Assembly (NCBI RefSeq): GCF_000949295.1
Contig: NZ_JXYS01000101.1
Location: forward strand, 1-33,321
Direction of reading: 5' to 3'
Length of the DNA stretch: 33,321 nt
From: Acidithrix ferrooxidans
Lineage (GTDB): Bacteria > Actinomycetota > Acidimicrobiia > Acidimicrobiales > Acidimicrobiaceae
Position 1 is the first letter of the stretch. Each line of letters opens with the position of its first letter. The position numbers were made by a program, and so were the translations under genes. Shown here in pieces: positions 9,020 to 18,247 of the stretch. The notes below the pieces were generated by a model that ran no database searches, was not told the origin of the DNA, and saw nothing but the letters and a program-made list of their open reading frames with translations.

Positions 9020-10123
9020 CTAATTCAACGGGAAGGCTATGCAAGCCTCCGGCGGAATCCGAACACCAACTATCTCATTTCGCTCCCAGCGATCCTCAGA
9101 GAAGACACCGAGAAGGCGACGACCATGGCCAAGGTCAATCACATGGTCATATCCTCGGCCCCTAAAGGCCACATCCACTACCCTTCCTGGAAGCTCCCCG
9201 GCTCCAGAGGCGTTCGCTATAAGACGAATCGGAGCACTTCGAACTAGAAGTGTCACGTTTTGGCACTCCAGGCGATCAGATCCGCCACCGCGTGCATCTA
9301 GAATTCCAGCTGCCGTTTCGATCCGATAAATTCCGTTCTCAAACTCCTGAGTAACCCGTCCGGATAGCTCTCCCGCCACACCCGTAAATTGAGCGATAAA
9401 TGGCGATGCCGGTGCTCGATAGATCTCCTCGGGCTTTCCAACTTGGACGAGCTCACCCTTATTCAAAACACCAACCACGTCAGCCAATGCAAATGCCTCA
9501 CTTTGATCGTGTGTAATGTAAAGTGCACTAGCTCCCGCCTCGCGAGTAAGGTCGGCGATCTCAACTCGAAGTCGCTCGCGAAGATCTGCATCTAAGCTTG
9601 AGAGTGGCTCATCAAAGAGAATAACGTCAGGGGCTCCAACAAGCGCACGCGCCAAAGAGACTCGCTGCTGCTCTCCACCAGAGAGCGTAGAGGGAAAGCG
9701 GCTGGAATAGTGAGCAAGGCCAACTCTCTCCAGAAGATCCATCACTCGCTTTTGAGCCTCACTCTTATCCATGGAGGTTCTGCCTAGAGAAAATGCTACG
9801 TTGTCAAAGACGGTCATATGAGGCCATAGGGCAAAATCCTGAAAGACCATGGATAGATTACGACGATCTGGCGCCTTGTGGACCTTGGAGGAGCTTACAA
9901 TCTCATCACCAAAACGAATCACCCCGGAATCGATATGCTCCAAACCACCAAGACATCGAAGCATGGTGGACTTTCCACTTCCCGATGGTCCAAGCAGAAC
10001 TGTAAATTGACCTGGTTGGATCGTCATATTGATGTCACAAAGGGCTTTTTGTTCTCCGTAAAACTTCTCGACCGAGTCGAAGATAATCACAGGTGCCTTT
10101 GCTTTGATAAATCTATCAACCAT
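9020..10123 (-). CDS. ABC importer ATP-binding protein (FbpC/PotA type)
   Basis: A 367-residue ATPase of a type-I ABC importer. Walker A GPSGSGKST at 45-53, Q-loop FQDFALWPHM (~94), signature LSGGEQQRVSLARAL (147-161), Walker B VILFDEP (167-173), D-loop SSLD, and H-loop His205 in ITHDQSEA are all intact. Residues ~240-367 form the TOBE-like regulatory domain. The sequence clusters by eye with FbpC (ferric iron), PotA and phosphonate-type ATPases; the substrate must be inferred from partners. The ATG is 38 bases after the permease stop. It is the last gene of a three-gene minus-strand operon ending at 8916-8958. Confidence 0.88.
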   Translation of the reverse strand: MVDRFIKAKAPVIIFDSVEKFYGEQKALCDINMTIQPGQFTVLLGPSGSGKSTMLRCLGGLEHIDSGVIRFGDEIVSSSKVHKAPDRRNLSMVFQDFALWPHMTVFDNVAFSLGRTSMDKSEAQKRVMDLLERVGLAHYSSRFPSTLSGGEQQRVSLARALVGAPDVILFDEPLSSLDADLRERLRVEIADLTREAGASALYITHDQSEAFALADVVGVLNKGELVQVGKPEEIYRAPASPFIAQFTGVAGELSGRVTQEFENGIYRIETAAGILDARGGGSDRLECQNVTLLVRSAPIRLIANASGAGELPGRVVDVAFRGRGYDHVIDLGHGRRLLGVFSEDRWERNEIVGVRIPPEACIAFPLN

Positions 10124-10161
10124 TTAAAATCCAATCTCATAAGAACTAGGGGCTTGCAAGT

Positions 10162-11973
10162 TCAACGTCGCACCATTCCAATAGTTCTCCATCCAATCGG
10201 TGCAAGGAATCTAAAGAGACCCTGGACCAAAGCGATAACGCCTAAAACAATCAACATCTGAACCACCGAAAAGGCGGTAGCTGCAGCCAAGTGCGAGGCT
10301 TGAAAAGACGCCAAAATAGCAGTGGCCATAGTGCGAACCCCAGTTGGAGCGAGCATCTGAGAGGTTGGGAGCTCACCGAAGGTGGAAGCAAAGGTCAACA
10401 ACCACGCCCACACCATGCTCTTAGCCAAGAGAGGAAGCACGCATTTGCGAAAGGCCCGAAAGGTACTTGCACCATGCATTCGCCCAGCTTCCATCAAAGA
10501 GCCATCCAATTGCGCCACAGGGCCCATCAAAAGACGGGAATTAGATGGCAGCGCTATCGCCAAGTAGCCAATACCTAAAAGGATCAAGGTTCCAAAGATA
10601 TTAATGCCGAGGCTGATAGTAAGTGGTAGGTTGAAGACAAAGATAAAGCCGGCCGAAAGAACCAGAGCAGGCAGCGCCACAGAACCTACCAAGACTACGT
10701 CGGTCAACCGTCCAGTAAAACCAGGCTTGGGCGAGGTGAGAACCTTGGCAATAGCTAGACCGATGATCAAGGTCAGGCTTGCATTGATGGTAGCCATCTT
10801 CAGCGAGACCAAAATTGGCCCACCTAGAGATTGTCCCGAGAAGAGGGTCGTATATGCACTCAAAGTTAGATTAGACCAACTAAATGCGCTATATGGACGC
10901 AAAAGGGTCGAAATAACAGCCCCAAGCGCAGGTACCGCCAGAGTAAGTGAGAAGAATGCAACCATAAATGCGTTCAAACCAAAGCGGCGGACTCCGCTTG
11001 GATGGGCCCTCGTTCCAAAGGTTGACCTACCAGAGAGAACAGCAAAGTTACGCTTTCGAAGGACCCGGTTCTGAACGCTAAGAACAATACCAAGCACCAA
11101 AACTAAAAACCAACTTACCGCAGCGGCTTCTGGGAAGTTAGTAGGAAACGTTGCTATTGCTGCCATGATATTCGTAGTTGCAACAGGAATATTAGCATTA
11201 GCGGCGATGGTCGACGCAACACCAAAATCTCCTAGAGCTTCCGCAAAGACGATTATCAATGCACTAAATAGTGCGGGCAATATAATAGGTGCAACTGTTC
11301 TAAAGGTCTTTGACACTCCGGCTCCATGGATTCGCGCAGCCTCTTCGTACCTCCGTCCGAGTCCAGCAATAGCAGGAGCCATGGCAAAGTAGGCAAAAGG
11401 AACGCCGGAAAATCCGAGGATAAGGACAATTCCAAGTGGCCCCAAGAAGAGGTTTCGAAGGGCAGGAGAGACCAAACCTATCTGAGAAAATAGATTCCCA
11501 GACGCAAGAATCTCTTCCCAACCAACGGCAACTACATAGGTAGGAACTAACAGAACACCCCAGAGACCAGAGGGAATCCAACGGCCAATCCGAAGATCGG
11601 TACGCTGAGTTATCAACGCTAAGGCCCCCGAAAGAACCGTTGCAATCAAAGAGGCACCGATTCCAATAAGGATACTATTTCGCATTCCAGCCAATTCGTT
11701 GCCCGAGAGCGACTGACGGAAGGAGACAATTCCAAACCACGAGGCTCCTTGATCAAAGTGGCGAGGTGAGAACGCCAAGATCAAAAAGCTAACGGTTGGG
11801 ATTATAGAGACAACTGCGAGGATGACCCAAAGCAGTGGCCGCGCAGAGTTCAGTGCGACCTTCTCAAAAGAGAGGCCGCTCAATAAACCCTTTGGGCGCG
11901 ACGAGGGCGCATCATCGTTTGCCGATGCACCCCCGCCAGATGTTGATACGGTAGGAACGCTCTCTTTAAGCAA
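10162..11973 (-). CDS. ABC importer permease, two fused permease domains (FbpB/ThiP type)
   Basis: A 603-residue integral membrane protein with about twelve helices arranged as two repeated permease domains. Each carries an EAA loop for ATPase docking: EEAARIHGAGVSKTF near 211 and MEAGRMHGASTFRAF near 494. Such fusions are characteristic of ferric-iron (FbpB), thiamine and 2-aminoethylphosphonate importers. The start is TTG at 11973, overlapping the last eight bases of the binding-protein gene, which suggests translational coupling. The N-terminal ~35 residues are Ser/Gly/Ala-rich and cytoplasmic. No better start is visible before the first helix. Confidence 0.87.
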   Translation of the reverse strand: MLKESVPTVSTSGGGASANDDAPSSRPKGLLSGLSFEKVALNSARPLLWVILAVVSIIPTVSFLILAFSPRHFDQGASWFGIVSFRQSLSGNELAGMRNSILIGIGASLIATVLSGALALITQRTDLRIGRWIPSGLWGVLLVPTYVVAVGWEEILASGNLFSQIGLVSPALRNLFLGPLGIVLILGFSGVPFAYFAMAPAIAGLGRRYEEAARIHGAGVSKTFRTVAPIILPALFSALIIVFAEALGDFGVASTIAANANIPVATTNIMAAIATFPTNFPEAAAVSWFLVLVLGIVLSVQNRVLRKRNFAVLSGRSTFGTRAHPSGVRRFGLNAFMVAFFSLTLAVPALGAVISTLLRPYSAFSWSNLTLSAYTTLFSGQSLGGPILVSLKMATINASLTLIIGLAIAKVLTSPKPGFTGRLTDVVLVGSVALPALVLSAGFIFVFNLPLTISLGINIFGTLILLGIGYLAIALPSNSRLLMGPVAQLDGSLMEAGRMHGASTFRAFRKCVLPLLAKSMVWAWLLTFASTFGELPTSQMLAPTGVRTMATAILASFQASHLAAATAFSVVQMLIVLGVIALVQGLFRFLAPIGWRTIGMVRR

Positions 11974-13063
11974 CGTTAGTAGTGAACCAGGTATTGATCG
12001 AGGCCTCTAGAGGACCCCATTTGTATGGATTTGGGAAGCTAAATGGAATCGAAGAGGCCGCTGGCACATTAGAACGAGCTACGCTGCCTTGGATGATCGG
12101 GAAGAATTGCGAATCTCCCTGCGGATCTCCAGAGAGCATAACCTTTTGGCCTGCTGGGCTATAGACAAAATTCGCAAAAGCCTTCGCATCAGCGATCTCA
12201 CCAGCCGATGCCTTGCCATCAATTGCCATTGTGCTCGGAAGCGCTGCCGAAGGATTTGGATAGTAAACCTTTATGTTAGGGTTCTTGAAAGCGCGTCCCA
12301 GTCCAGAAGTATTTTGACCGATTGCGATCTCTACTTTTCCAGCCAAAAGATCATCCGCGATACTATTGGACGAGACGTAAAAGCCATTGGCCTTCAACTT
12401 GGTCATAAATGCCTCGCCTTGACTTACGCCACCGAGGCTTTTGAAGAGACTTGCCAAGATTGGATAACTTGGACCATCCACTGCTGGATTGTTCATTCCA
12501 ACTTTGCCCTTCCACTGCGGCGAAAGTAGATCTTGCCAGGTTTGAGGAGGTGTCTTTACAATTGCAGAGTTGTAGATAAATGCTCCTGCGGTAGTAAGAC
12601 CCGTAGGGATGTAGCTCTTATCTGGCGGTACAAGTTTCTGACCAAGAGAGGTAAGGGTCCCAGTGGTTGGCTCAAAGTTTTTGAGAAGCATTCCCTGGAG
12701 ATCGAGTGCAGCATATGGTGCATTCCCATCGGTCCAAGCCACGCCCCAGTGAGGATTATTCTTGGTTGCTTGAATCTCAGCCAATGTAGGTCCCGTGCTA
12801 TTATCTGAGAGCTTGCAGACGATTCCAGTCGCCTTCTGAAATGCGGAACATTCTGCAGAGTCATAGCCTTCTGAGGAAAGCAGATAAAGCGGCGTCTTGG
12901 CTGCGGTGGAAGTTCCAGAGGTTGTGGCCGATGCTGATGATCCACAGGCGGCCAATGTCGTTCCAAAAAACATTGCAACTGTTATTGAACGTCTTAGTCT
13001 TGTTTGTCCTATTATTTTGGAAGCAAACTTTGGTGCTTGGTTCTTGTTTGTCATGACAGCCAA
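11966..13063 (-). CDS. ABC importer substrate-binding lipoprotein (iron/phosphonate type)
   Basis: An extracellular solute-binding protein of family 1/6. The lipobox LAAC with Cys40 follows a twin-basic hydrophobic signal (RLRRSITVAMFFGTTLAAC), then a Ser/Thr/Ala linker. The body has the two-lobe pattern: an FQKATGI lobe, TWQDLLSPQWKGKVGM, and YSPAGQKVML. These features are shared by FbpA/FutA iron binders and 2-aminoethylphosphonate binders. The paired tyrosines that chelate iron in FbpA are not obvious, so the substrate stays open. The first possible start is TTG at 13063; the ATG at 13054 (362 residues) is at least as likely. It is the first gene of the operon. Confidence 0.8.
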   Translation of the reverse strand: MAVMTNKNQAPKFASKIIGQTRLRRSITVAMFFGTTLAACGSSASATTSGTSTAAKTPLYLLSSEGYDSAECSAFQKATGIVCKLSDNSTGPTLAEIQATKNNPHWGVAWTDGNAPYAALDLQGMLLKNFEPTTGTLTSLGQKLVPPDKSYIPTGLTTAGAFIYNSAIVKTPPQTWQDLLSPQWKGKVGMNNPAVDGPSYPILASLFKSLGGVSQGEAFMTKLKANGFYVSSNSIADDLLAGKVEIAIGQNTSGLGRAFKNPNIKVYYPNPSAALPSTMAIDGKASAGEIADAKAFANFVYSPAGQKVMLSGDPQGDSQFFPIIQGSVARSNVPAASSIPFSFPNPYKWGPLEASINTWFTTNVA

Positions 13064-13086
13064 GCTATTTGGGCGCTTTAACGGAT

Positions 13087-13137
13087 AGAGTAAACCGTCA
13101 ACAAATCTACGACAAGCTTTAGCTAACAGTTAGTAAA
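13087..13137 (-). promoter_or_regulatory. Candidate promoter and operator of the ABC importer operon
   Basis: Minus-strand TTGTCG (13115-13110) and TACTCT (13092-13087) are spaced 17 bases apart, 24-30 bases before the ATG. Immediately upstream of the -35, 13118-13137 forms an interrupted palindrome with CTAAC-T-GTTAG as its core, extended by TTTA/TAAA with one bulged base. Its position suits a metal or anion regulator, but its half-sites are the reverse of the IdeR/DtxR consensus. Confidence 0.35.
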
Positions 13138-13744
13138 CAAATTCTTTGGATAAATTCAGGAAACTCTAAGTTTAAAAATACGAAAAATTATGAATCTATC
13201 GATACACAGACCAGATCTCTATGGGTTGGCCAACCTACCTAAAAGCTTTGTAAGACCGAAGGTCAAAGACTCGGTACAGGGCTCCTCCCAATCAATCGAT
13301 CCACTATTGCTAGGGTGAATTTAGAGCCAAGGATTTAGATGTAAGAAACTATTGTGGCGCTCAAAAAACGATCGCACCTACCTAAAGGCGCATCGATACT
13401 GACTATTGCGATGCCATGGCCTGATTTTCCCTGACCAACTGGACCCATAGCGATGCATTTACTTTAGGTCGGTATGAATCTCATCCAAGTCGGGACTTGC
13501 AGGGCCATAGCAAAGTAGTCACGCCCTCATATGAATGCTCGGTCTCAAGGCTGGATCAAGCGAAAAGCTCCGGATTCGGCGATAGTTCCAACAATGGATA
13601 TTTCACCGCTGTCACAGACAGTAGAACGCCAATCTCAACGGTGAAATAAGGCATAATTTTTAAGAACAAGGTCCCACTGGTACGCCTTTAAATATTTTGG
13701 ATTACACATTTGACACTCTCGAGTACTCATGCTCTAAAGACGCC
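13138..13744. other. Intergenic region with a weak hairpin
   Basis: No gene is seen. An inverted repeat (13599-13611 with 13636-13648, one G:U-type mismatch, 24-base loop) lies ~100 bases past the oxidoreductase stop and may end that transcript. Confidence 0.4.
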
Positions 13745-14857
13745 CTAGATCGCTAGCTTTTGAATATCCTCCGAAGTCTTAGCGACCAAAACCCCATCGT
13801 CAAAGCTCGAAATCATAGTCGGGTTCGTAGTAACTTTAGAGCCAGCAAAGTGCCCTATGAATTCAATCCATTCGTGAACAAAGGTATGCTCCCAACCAAT
13901 TATGTGACCCGGCGCCCACCAATTTTCCATATAAGGATGGTGGGGCTCCGTTACAAGTATGTCCACAAAGCCGCCAAAGCCCTTATCCGTCAAAGCATCA
14001 TAAAAGTAGAGCCTATTTAGATCTTCCAGATTCCATCGAATCGATCCAAGCGAGCCCGTGACTTCCAGGAAGAGAAAGTTTTTATAGCCGGTTGCAATTC
14101 GAGACGCCTCTAACGAAACGCTGGACCCAGGTCCCATTCCCAAGCAGACGAAGGCATCTTCGGAAGCTGTCTGGCTCTTAATCCTTGCGGTGCTACCGCT
14201 CTCAGCATTGTACGACAACAGGCCTGATGACAGAACTTCAAAGCCAGGAACAAATAGATGTGCTAAATCTATAACATGCGAGTAGTCGCCAACAGCCGAT
14301 CCACCCAGCACATCGTCAAATCGCCACCCTTTTCGAGCTTCTTTGGAGATTGCCCAGCCTTGATTGTATATCCCGCGAAAAGAGCGTACCTCACCGAGTC
14401 GACCGGATCTATAAAGCTCGACTCCGAGGGTTATGGCCGGTACAAAACGATAGTTGTATCCCAGCGCCGAGAGACAACCTGATCTATTAGCTCTCTGCGC
14501 CAGCTGCTCGCACTCTCGGAGGCTCGGGGCGAGAGGCTTTTCGCACAAGACCGCTTTACCTGCCTCCAAAGCAGCTAAAACCATCTCGAAATGGTTTGAG
14601 GTGGGGCCAAGTATCGCAACTATATCAACTGCAGGATCGAAAACAACTTCCTCCCAGTGCCGCATTGGACGCTCAAATCCCAGTCGAGAAGCAACCCGAA
14701 TTGTACTCTCATAGCGAAGACCGGCAATAGCATCACACTTCAACACAAAAGGCAAACACCCCAACTCTCCAATCGTCCTGATCGCATGAGCGTGAGCGCG
14801 CGCCATCCACCCCGAACCAACAAAACCAATACGGAGCGTCTTGTCCACTATTTCCAC
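13745..14857 (-). CDS. Gfo/Idh/MocA-family NAD(P)-dependent oxidoreductase
   Basis: A 370-residue sugar/inositol-type dehydrogenase. The Rossmann fold begins at LRIGFVGSGWMARAHAHAI (8-26). CEKPLA (105-110) contains the conserved Glu-Lys-Pro of the active site. GGSAVGDYSHVIDLAHLF carries the D-x-x-H pair (Asp191, His194) typical of the catalytic region in myo-inositol dehydrogenase-like enzymes. The C-terminal half is the usual open beta-sheet domain. Substrate specificity cannot be read from sequence. It is flanked by long non-coding gaps, so it is probably monocistronic. A second Rossmann-type glycine (GSG) and the absence of a signal peptide fit a cytoplasmic enzyme. Confidence 0.88.
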   Translation of the reverse strand: MEIVDKTLRIGFVGSGWMARAHAHAIRTIGELGCLPFVLKCDAIAGLRYESTIRVASRLGFERPMRHWEEVVFDPAVDIVAILGPTSNHFEMVLAALEAGKAVLCEKPLAPSLRECEQLAQRANRSGCLSALGYNYRFVPAITLGVELYRSGRLGEVRSFRGIYNQGWAISKEARKGWRFDDVLGGSAVGDYSHVIDLAHLFVPGFEVLSSGLLSYNAESGSTARIKSQTASEDAFVCLGMGPGSSVSLEASRIATGYKNFLFLEVTGSLGSIRWNLEDLNRLYFYDALTDKGFGGFVDILVTEPHHPYMENWWAPGHIIGWEHTFVHEWIEFIGHFAGSKVTTNPTMISSFDDGVLVAKTSEDIQKLAI

Positions 14858-15540
14858 CTTAAATAGACTTCTATTCGCCCCGCCAATAGATCATTGATTG
14901 ATTGACACAGGAGAGATATCCTGGGCTGCAATTCTAGCGACCTTGCTATCGAATGCCCAGTTCAATGGATCAGTTCAATGGATAAAAGGGAAAGATTGGA
15001 AGGTTTGAGCCACATGAAAGATTTAGGGCAAAGTTATCTAATAACCATGGGGGTAAGATCGAAGAATCAACCACCCTCTGAATCTCCCCGAAAGGGCTTT
15101 CGAAAACATCGATTGATCAACCTTTTAGCGATTAAATTGGATGTGGACGTATGAAGATATAGCTCTTCTAACGAACTTCTCGACAAAGGTCAACCTTAGC
15201 CAAAGATAACCTAAAAGGCCGCGATACCAAGTCAATTTATAGATTGTCAAAATAAATAGCGCACGCAGTTGGTATTAATCAGAATTACGATGAATGACTA
15301 ACTTTTGCATATCCCACTGGGGCAGTATCGAGAACGCGCTTGTTACACAACGCGAACTTTGAGGCGAGTAGGTTCTTGCCTTTTCTTATTTTGACAGGAA
15401 TGAGGCGGCGGCTGCCTCAATCCAAATGCTTTAATAATTGGAATTTACAATCAAATTAATTCGGCTCTTGCCCAACGAATCAGCTCTGATTTGCCGTGAA
15501 ACTCAATTGTTGACAAAGGAATTCCATAGGCTCAAAAGAG
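14858..15540. other. Intergenic region with a 13-bp tandem duplication
   Basis: About 680 bases without a convincing gene. A perfect 13-base unit is duplicated head to tail at 14958-14970/14971-14983. Confidence 0.5.
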
Positions 15541-15765
15541 TTACCCGTACAGGGCGCTACCCTGGGCCAACATAGCCTTGGCATTTTGGCCGTTATAGAC
15601 ATTAGAGGGCGTTGATGTTGGCGCTGCGGCCTGTGTGCTCGGTGGACCCGCCTTGGCCAGGTGTGTTCCACCTGCAATAAGTTCAGACATCACCTTTTGC
15701 TGTAGATTCATAACTGCTTTCGCAAGACCACCCGCTGCGTTTCCGCCTGCCATAATAGAGTTCAA
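15541..15765 (-). CDS. Small Ala/Gly-rich protein of unknown function
   Basis: A 74-residue frame starting with TTG (MNSIMAGGNAAGGLAKAV) and preceded by a very strong Shine-Dalgarno, AGGAGG at 15775-15770, four bases from the TTG. That site is the main reason to accept it. Residues ~10-32 (GGLAKAVMNLQQKVMSELI) form one amphipathic helix. The remainder is Ala/Pro/Ser/Thr-rich and ends GSALYG. There is no signal peptide or membrane segment. The short helix plus low-complexity tail is reminiscent of the YjfB 'putative motility protein' group, but I cannot claim homology. No flagellar genes are nearby. Confidence 0.55.
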   Translation of the reverse strand: MNSIMAGGNAAGGLAKAVMNLQQKVMSELIAGGTHLAKAGPPSTQAAAPTSTPSNVYNGQNAKAMLAQGSALYG

Positions 15766-16059
15766 TCTTCCTCCTCTCGTAGCTTAACGCTCTCTAGCGT
15801 TATCGACAGAATTCAAAAATTACTAAAGGCCTTAATCCCAACGACCCTCACCGCCGTTCCGGGGCAGATTCGATGGACAAAATCGTCACCTTCATAAGTT
15901 ACAAATTAAATGACACAGATTTAAAAAAGTGTGACCCTTCATATTTAAGCGTGATAAGTTTTTTTGGGTAACCGACCCCAAAGGTCAATTCTACGAGATT
16001 CCAGAACTTGGCCGCCCAAAAAATTAGGTACGCACCGCTACCAGCAATTGGAGAAAACT

Positions 16060-17607
16060 ATGACAGGTCAAATTACAGTGGCACCGATACCACCTGACAA
16101 GCCCGCCATAATCAGTGCAGTCGACGGTTCAATCGTCACCTACGCCGAACTCGAGGCAAGCTCAATTGCTCTTGCCAACTACCTAAACCTTCTAGGGGTA
16201 GGAGTTGGAGACTCGATAGCCATAATGATGGAGAACCAACCAGAGCTTCTTGAAATTGCCTGGGGAGCCCAAAGAAGCGGGATCTACTATACAGCACTAA
16301 ACACCCACCTCTTAGTCGATGAAGTCGCCTATATCATAAAAGACTGTGGAGCAAAAGTCGTATTCGCCTCACCCTCAAAGGTAGAGCTAATCGATGCAGC
16401 GTTAGAGGGCAAAAACAATGTTCTACGAAGAGTTGTTCTAGGCGAAGAACAAGACGGATGGAGTGCCTTTAGGGATTACTCGACCAGGGACCTAACCGCC
16501 GCTACACCAACTCCTGTTGAAGGCAACGATATGCTTTATAGCTCAGGAACAACCGGACGACCTAAAGGGATTAAGTGGCCACTATCGAATGATCCCTTCG
16601 GCGGCGCGCTACCTAGGCTAACTCAACTAATGGCGTTTTTGTATGGCTTCGATGAGAGTACCATCTACCTCTCCCCCGCACCTCTATATCACGCAGCACC
16701 TTTGAGATTCTGCATGTCCACTCATCGCTTAGGTGGGACCGTGGTAATCATGGATCACTTTGATCCCGAGAGATACCTCGAATATGTGGAGAAGTACAAG
16801 ATCTCCCACAGCCAGGTGGTGCCAACGATGTTCGTTCGAATCCTAAAGCTCGACCCAGAGACTAAGTCCAAGTACCTCTTGACATCCCTTAGGTCCATCA
16901 TTCATGCCGCGGCACCTTGTCCAATCCAAATCAAGAGAGAGATGATGGATTGGTGGGGACCAATAATTCATGAATACTATGCAGGAACAGAGGGCAATGG
17001 CTATGTGGCCTGTTCGCCAACTGATTGGCTCGCTCATCCTGGGTCCGTTGGACGAGCCCTTTTAGGCGAGATACACATTCTAAACGACGAAGGAGTTGAT
17101 GCCCCAATAGGTAGTGAGGGCGTCATCTACTTCGCCAATGGTGGACAATTTGAGTACCATAATGATCCAGCCAAGACGGAAAGTGCCCACAATGACAGGG
17201 GCTGGAGCACTCTGGGAGATGTTGGCCATCTTGATTCAGATGGCTTCCTATACCTCACCGACCGAAGCAGCTACATGATCATCTCTGGCGGCGTGAATAT
17301 CTACCCACAAGAGGCTGAAAACATTCTCATTACTCACCCTTTAGTAGCCGATGCAGCCGTAATTGGAGTTCCAAATGAAGAGTTCGGCGAAGAGGTCAAA
17401 GCCGTGGTGGAACTGCTCGACCCATCGATCGCATCGCCACAACTAGCAAGTGAACTAATCGACTATTGCCGCTCATTGATCGCTCCGATAAAATGCCCCC
17501 GGAGTATAGATTTTCGGCTCGAGCTTCCCCGCGCCCCAACTGGAAAACTATACAAGCGTCTATTGCGCGACGAATATTGGCGTGATAGGGACTCTAAGAT
17601 AATCTAG
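16060..17607 (+). CDS. Acyl-CoA synthetase (AMP-forming, FadD-like)
   Basis: A 515-residue ANL-superfamily enzyme that activates a carboxylic acid as acyl-AMP and then acyl-CoA. The P-loop-like motif YSSGTTGRPKG is at ~160-170. YYAGTEGNGYV is the adenine-site motif. GDVGHLDSDGFLYLTDR (~385) contains the ribose-binding Asp, SGGVNIYPQEAE is the hinge, and PTGKLYKRLL (~492) has the catalytic Lys. The frame is open from 15964, but the ATG at 16060 is chosen because GGAG lies six bases before it and homology starts just after it. It is closest to medium/long-chain or steroid-type FadD proteins; the substrate is not assignable. No beta-oxidation genes adjoin. Confidence 0.9.
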   Translation: MTGQITVAPIPPDKPAIISAVDGSIVTYAELEASSIALANYLNLLGVGVGDSIAIMMENQPELLEIAWGAQRSGIYYTALNTHLLVDEVAYIIKDCGAKVVFASPSKVELIDAALEGKNNVLRRVVLGEEQDGWSAFRDYSTRDLTAATPTPVEGNDMLYSSGTTGRPKGIKWPLSNDPFGGALPRLTQLMAFLYGFDESTIYLSPAPLYHAAPLRFCMSTHRLGGTVVIMDHFDPERYLEYVEKYKISHSQVVPTMFVRILKLDPETKSKYLLTSLRSIIHAAAPCPIQIKREMMDWWGPIIHEYYAGTEGNGYVACSPTDWLAHPGSVGRALLGEIHILNDEGVDAPIGSEGVIYFANGGQFEYHNDPAKTESAHNDRGWSTLGDVGHLDSDGFLYLTDRSSYMIISGGVNIYPQEAENILITHPLVADAAVIGVPNEEFGEEVKAVVELLDPSIASPQLASELIDYCRSLIAPIKCPRSIDFRLELPRAPTGKLYKRLLRDEYWRDRDSKII

Positions 17608-18115
17608 CCCATGGCCCTTATATCGTCTATGCCCAGTTGAGGTCGGCGATATGATATCTACCCTGGCCATCAGTTTGCAGATGCTACTTTTGATTATGGG
17701 ATGATTCATCACTTATAGCGAGCTAATACCACTTGGAATATCGGCCGAGTAGAAAGAGGCGTATGTGACTCTCGTATTCGCGAGAATCAGCACCGGAGAA
17801 AGAACCTTGTATTGGAGAAAGAACCTTGTATTGGAGAAAGAACCTTGTATTGGATGCATCATAATGAGTGAACTCATTAGGTATCTCCGAGAAGCAACGA
17901 TTCCTTTTCGCCAGAGAATAGAGATAGGAAAAATCTAACGATTCAAAGGTCGCCTATTTTAAGTAGATCTTTTGAGTGACATATTGTTGGTTATCGGTGA
18001 AGATGCGACCCACAACAGCTCTAATTCCAAAATCATTGAAAAATTAATTATTAAATCGTCTCCTAGGTCTCAATAGTTGGATTCATCGCTCACGGTACCT
18101 TGGATCTTTAAAAAC
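17608..18115. other. Intergenic region with a 19-bp triplicate repeat
   Basis: No gene is seen between the acyl-CoA synthetase and the terminator at 18116. Three perfect, contiguous copies of a 19-base unit occupy 17795-17851. Confidence 0.6.
17795..17851. repeat. 19-bp tandem repeat, three copies
   Basis: Copies at 17795-17813, 17814-17832 and 17833-17851 are identical, unit beginning GGAGAAAGAACC. Identity of all copies implies recent slippage expansion. Confidence 0.95.
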
Positions 18116-18155
18116 TTGCACCTAGTGATCAAACCAATTTGATCACTAGGTGCAA
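18116..18155 (-). terminator. Intrinsic terminator of the SQD1-like gene
   Basis: A perfect 18-bp stem (18116-18133 with 18138-18155) and a four-base CCAA/TTGG loop. On the minus strand it is followed by GTTTTTAAAG. It lies ~90 bases beyond the stop of the sulfoquinovose synthase gene. Confidence 0.82.
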
Positions 18156-18247
18156 CTAACAGATGAATAGCTGCTTGCCTATCACTAATTCGTCAGAGAT
18201 CCCTCAGCCTCTCTTTTTTCGAGGAGAATTCCAGCAGCTAAGCGCAG

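Noticed and set aside
10604-11074. 156-codon plus-strand frame
   Set aside because: Antisense to the permease gene, with no ribosome site and no recognisable motif.
12089-12529. 146-codon plus-strand frame
   Set aside because: Antisense to the solute-binding lipoprotein; Cys-rich composition is an artefact of frame.
13118-13137. IdeR/DtxR iron box upstream of the ABC importer
   Set aside because: The half-sites read TAAC...GTTA, the reverse of the GTTA...TAAC core, so only a generic palindrome is claimed.
17795-17851. CRISPR-like array
   Set aside because: The three 19-base units are directly adjacent with no spacers, so this is a simple tandem repeat.
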